A DNA stretch of 10,000 bases from Chrysomallon squamiferum (Eukaryota > Mollusca > Gastropoda > Neomphalida > Peltospiridae). Each line of letters opens with the position of its first letter. Position 1 is the stretch's first letter. Both the position numbers and the translations under genes were made by a program. The notes under the pieces were generated by a model that saw nothing but the letters and a program-made list of their open reading frames with translations, was not told where the DNA came from and did not search any database. Below are positions 7,029 to 10,000 of the stretch, one piece after another. The stretch covers positions 3,383,242 through 3,393,241 of the forward strand of contig CM022674.1 of the NCBI GenBank assembly GCA_012295275.1. Reading direction: 5' to 3'.

Positions 7029-7360
7029 TATCTCTCTTTCTCTGTGCCTCTTTCGAAAATTAAAAGAGAGAACAAGCATGAAAATAAATAAATAAATACA
7101 AACAAAACATTTTTCAATAAATGACAAAATATAATAGTCTTTCCAACATTTTTTTCTTGACGAGCAGAATCGATTTATTCAATACTATTCAGTGTTTGAT
7201 GATTTATTTATATGTGAAAGTTAGTAATGTCGTTAAGCCTTGAATTAAAATAAATTATTTAATATTTATGTGTATTGATTTCAGTGTCGGTTCAGCTATC
7301 TTCTATCTTTTTGACAGTGAATTTATCTGTTTAAGACAGTTTATTATTACTCTTATTAAT
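7022..7360. other. AT-rich unique sequence
   Basis: Starts with a T-run and CT-rich tail, contains a short (AAAT)n patch at about 7082-7097, and otherwise shows no repeat, RNA or coding feature that I can support. Confidence 0.5.
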
Positions 7361-7476
7361 AGTAGTAGTAGTAGCAGCAGTAGTAATGGTAGTAGAATTA
7401 GTGATAATAGTATTACTAGCATTAGCAGTAGCAATAGTAGTAGTAATAGTAGTAGTAGTAGTAGTAGTAGTAGTAG
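7361..7476. repeat. Imperfect AGT/AGC trinucleotide array
   Basis: AGT triplets with AGC, AAT and GGT variants; purest block about 7446-7476. Gives a poly-Ser frame on the plus strand that has no other coding support. Confidence 0.93.
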
Positions 7477-7584
7477 AAACAGTACAAGCTGTAGTACTAT
7501 TTTATTTACTTACTTATTTATTTCTATCTGTTTATTTCTGAAGTTAATGTGTACAGCTATTGCTTATATTTTATAACGAAAGAA

Positions 7585-7586
<2 letters not shown>

Positions 7587-7618
<32 letters not shown>

Positions 7619-7658
7619 TGATGATGATGATGATAATGATAATAATAATAATAATAAT
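7587..7658. repeat. (AAT)n-(GAT)n-(AAT)n compound array
   Basis: About ten AAT units, then GAT units (about 7617-7635), then mixed GAT/AAT ending at 7658. The GAT core may have arisen from a point change within an AAT array. It encodes a spurious Asn/Asp run. Confidence 0.95.
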
Positions 7659-7774
7659 GCTTTATTTAAAACGCTCAATAATTATGATATGAAAAGAGAC
7701 AGACAGACAGACGTAGACAGTGAGAAAGAAATTAAACGGAAGGAAAATAAAAAGAGTAAGAACGAAAGAGGATA

Positions 7775-7889
<115 letters not shown>

Positions 7890-7940
7890 ATGTCATATTC
7901 TGAATGCATTATCACCAAATATAAACTATAGTTGTTGTTT

Positions 7941-7941
<1 letters not shown>

Positions 7942-7975
<34 letters not shown>

Positions 7976-8049
7976 CACCTTCTTGCTTTCTTTCTCTTTC
8001 ACCTTCTTTCTTTCTTTCTTTTTATTTTTTTCTATTTTTTTTTCCTTCT
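7942..8049. repeat. T34 homopolymer and long CTTT-rich pyrimidine tract
   Basis: A run of 34 T (7942-7975) grades into CTTT units and further T-runs ending at about 8049, with only a few purines. It lies 54 bases after the (GA)54 array, so a purine-rich strand is followed closely by a pyrimidine-rich one. Confidence 0.93.
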
Positions 8050-8495
8050 AAAGAATCCGGTTTATAGATCCGGTTCAATTTGTATCACTGGATTATTCAT
8101 CTTTGGAACTGAAACAGTAATTAACTGAAATAGAGTCACCTTAATCCTTTATTTATTCAAACGGAGAAGGCAAATCACAAATATTTAACAAACACAGCCA
8201 CAAGATTAATTAAGTTTATCAAGGAAAAACCTCTAGATTTGTTTCCGTATCAATCTATCCTAGACTTTTGCTATTCAGCACATCATTGCTCATTTGATCA
8301 AAAGGTTCGAAAAAATCAGCAAGTATTGCCTGAATGATTTACGTTCGAGCATATTCAGTGTACTTATTATTTAACAAATACATTGATGACTGCGCTATTC
8401 AGTTAAGAGAGAGAAGACTACTGTCTTCTAAAAATCTTTGACAGTAAATATATCGCTGACAGTCAATGGGAGAGCAATGGAAAAGACATAATTCC
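8050..8495. other. AT-rich unique sequence, no gene seen
   Basis: No open frame of note. A short direct repeat ATCCGGTT occurs at 8055-8062 and 8068-8075. Nothing else could be supported. Confidence 0.5.
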
Positions 8496-8525
8496 ATGCA
8501 AATATCGATATATAGATATATGCAT
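8496..8525. repeat. 30-bp AT-rich quasi-palindrome
   Basis: ATGCA...TGCAT termini with 13 of 15 base pairs matching across the centre. Confidence 0.8.
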
Positions 8526-8549
8526 ACTTACTTTCAAATACATAAATAT

Positions 8550-8565
8550 ATAACGAATTCGTTAT
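8550..8565. repeat. 16-bp perfect palindrome ATAACGAATTCGTTAT
   Basis: Perfect two-fold symmetry centred on GAATTC. It lies between two other palindromes. Confidence 0.9.
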
Positions 8566-8580
8566 GTTTGAATATATTAC

Positions 8581-8602
8581 TTATTACTACTAGTAGTAAT
8601 AA
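8581..8602. repeat. 22-bp perfect palindrome at an ACT-to-AGT flip
   Basis: Arms TTATTACTACT and AGTAGTAATAA meet at CTAG, so a run of ACT repeats changes to its own reverse complement at the centre. Confidence 0.92.
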
Positions 8603-8672
8603 TAATAATAGTTAAAAGAAAAGAAGAAGAAAAAGAAGAAGAAGAAGAGGAGCAAGAACAAGAAGGGGAAAA
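8603..8672. repeat. AAT then AAG-rich purine tract
   Basis: AAT units (to about 8611) are followed by imperfect AAG units with GGAGC and AAC interruptions. A second, shorter, more decayed relative of the AAG array at 5706-5780. Confidence 0.85.
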
Positions 8673-8732
8673 AATTAAAAATGTTGTCTGTAAGAAATTA
8701 CTGTTGGAATTTAGTGAAAGTTCTTATTTTAG

Positions 8733-8834
8733 AAAAAAAAAAGGGAGATAAATCATGTGACCTGCGGTGTTGAATCGAACTCTCTAGCCAGTGAGGTGTA
8801 TCCTACAATTTCCTGTCTCGCCCTGCGACATAAC
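8733..8834 (-). mobile_element. Possible tRNA-derived SINE remnant
   Basis: Read on the minus strand, GGGCGAGACAGG (8823-8812) matches 9 of 12 positions of the pol III box A consensus TRGCNNAGYNGG. GAGTTCGATTC (8782-8772) resembles box B GGTTCGANTCC. The two start 41 bases apart, close to the 44 expected in a tRNA-like promoter. Downstream lies TTATCTCCC followed by T10 (8742-8733), like a pol III stop. From memory, a TTATCTCCC-type tail is common on dispersed molluscan repeats. Against it: the T-stem does not pair beyond one base pair, box A is weak and no flanking direct repeats were found. It is not a functional tRNA. Confidence 0.35.
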
Positions 8835-9066
8835 TCATAAGAAAAATAACAGTCGGCCATTTGCACTGAACAAGAACACTACATTAAGACTGTGGAGAAA
8901 TAACGACAATACGCAGGATATTAAAGTGTCATATTCATAACGAAACTGCGTCTTTCCGACGAAACAAAAGACGAGACATCAAGGATTAACAGTCTGAAGA
9001 ACAGATGTATGCATTCCTATCATGTCAGATAATGAAAAATCGTATAAAACTTGAATAATAAGGATA
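8835..9066. other. Unique AT-rich sequence
   Basis: No open frame or repeat of note. A TATAAAA word occurs at about 9042-9049 in AT-rich context and is not interpreted. Confidence 0.5.
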
Positions 9067-9070
9067 GGAC

Positions 9071-9133
9071 TATTATTATCATCATCATCATCATCATCAT
9101 CATAATCATTATTAGTATTATTATTATTAATGA
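9071..9133. repeat. (ATT)n-(ATC)n-(ATT)n compound array
   Basis: ATT units, then ATC units (about 9078-9103), then ATT again. The architecture mirrors the AAT-GAT-AAT array at 7587-7658, with a variant core inside an AT-rich triplet array, on the opposite strand. Confidence 0.93.
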
Positions 9134-9177
9134 GACTTTATTAACAGATACATTTTTTTAAATTAGATTACTTTTTT

Positions 9178-9364
9178 ATATTACTGTTACTTCTATTACT
9201 ACTGCTAGTGTGACACCCCCTACTACAAACAATACTTAGCTTCTAATGTTATTACTGCTACGACTACAACCATTATTACTAATTCTACTCTGGCTGTTTC
9301 TATTTTTATTTCTATCACTATGCTATTACTACAAGTGTTACGACTATATCTATTACTACTAGTG
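9178..9364. repeat. Degenerate (ACT)n tract
   Basis: Scattered ATTACTACT, GCTACG and ACTACAA words across about 190 bases, ending at ACTACTAGTGAG. Strong divergence points to an old array. No reading frame is maintained. Confidence 0.75.
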
Positions 9365-9928
<564 letters not shown>

Positions 9929-9977
9929 GTGTGTGTGTTTCTGTGTGTGTGTGTGTGCGTGCGTGTGTGTGTGCGTG
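9929..9977. repeat. (GT)n array with GC steps
   Basis: Alternating purine-pyrimidine GT units with a TTTC interruption and several GCGT steps. Such alternation is a known Z-DNA-favouring sequence. Lies at the end of the window. Confidence 0.93.
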
Positions 9978-10000
9978 ATCTTTCTTAATAGTATTAAAGC

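Noticed and set aside
8733-8834. True tRNA gene on the minus strand
   Set aside because: The T-stem does not pair, no acceptor stem or anticodon arm closes, and box A matches only 9 of 12 positions. At best a SINE remnant.

Overview
The window looks like non-coding nuclear DNA of an invertebrate animal. I could not support a single protein-coding gene, tRNA, rRNA or CRISPR array. By my coordinates about 40% of it is simple or low-complexity tandem repeat. These include 35-80-unit (GA)n/(CT)n tracts, GATA/GACA/CATA arrays, (AAG)n, (AAT)n, (ATC)n and (GT)n. A very large share belongs to the ACT/AGT trinucleotide class, including an array of about 1 kb. Repeat richness of this kind, dominated by ACT/AGT, suggests a mollusc, most likely a cephalopod such as an octopus. 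That is inference from general knowledge of repeat landscapes; no diagnostic gene or complete dispersed element is present to confirm it.

Layout. 1-1030: AT-rich sequence with G10-(AG)35, (TTA)n and a (TTA)/(CTA) array. 1033-1623: GATA/GACA/CATA array, then AAAC/AAAT and (TA)n. 1624-2340: low-repeat DNA with a possible decayed transposon end. 2346-3570: a mixed trinucleotide block, then a long AGT array with a higher-order module of about 38 bp. 3571-4040: low-repeat DNA opening with a TATA/Inr-like pair. 4078-4640: a 24-bp minisatellite and CTGT/CA-rich sequence. 4640-5240: the most complex (least repetitive) stretch. 5243-6165: TG, three AGT/AAT modules around a TTAATAG core, ATG, AAT, (AAG)25 and degenerate ACT repeats. 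6166-6960: low-repeat DNA with a CRE-like site and a 45-bp hairpin repeat. 6965-8049: CT, AGT, AAT/ATG, (GA)54, T34 and a pyrimidine tract. 8050-9066: mostly unique DNA with three palindromes within 107 bp and a possible minus-strand tRNA-derived SINE remnant. 9071-10000: ATC and degenerate ACT repeats, a slightly GC-richer unique segment, (GA)80, and terminal (GT)n.

Because no genes are supported there is no operon or pathway to describe. The long open frames that do occur (poly-Leu, poly-Val, poly-Ser, Arg-Glu, Leu-Ser) are translations of tandem repeats. The three ordinary-looking frames of 70-76 codons are no longer than expected by chance. The interest lies in repeat architecture: the nested AGT array, motif strand-flips, hairpin-bearing minisatellites, the palindrome cluster and long mirror-symmetric purine tracts.
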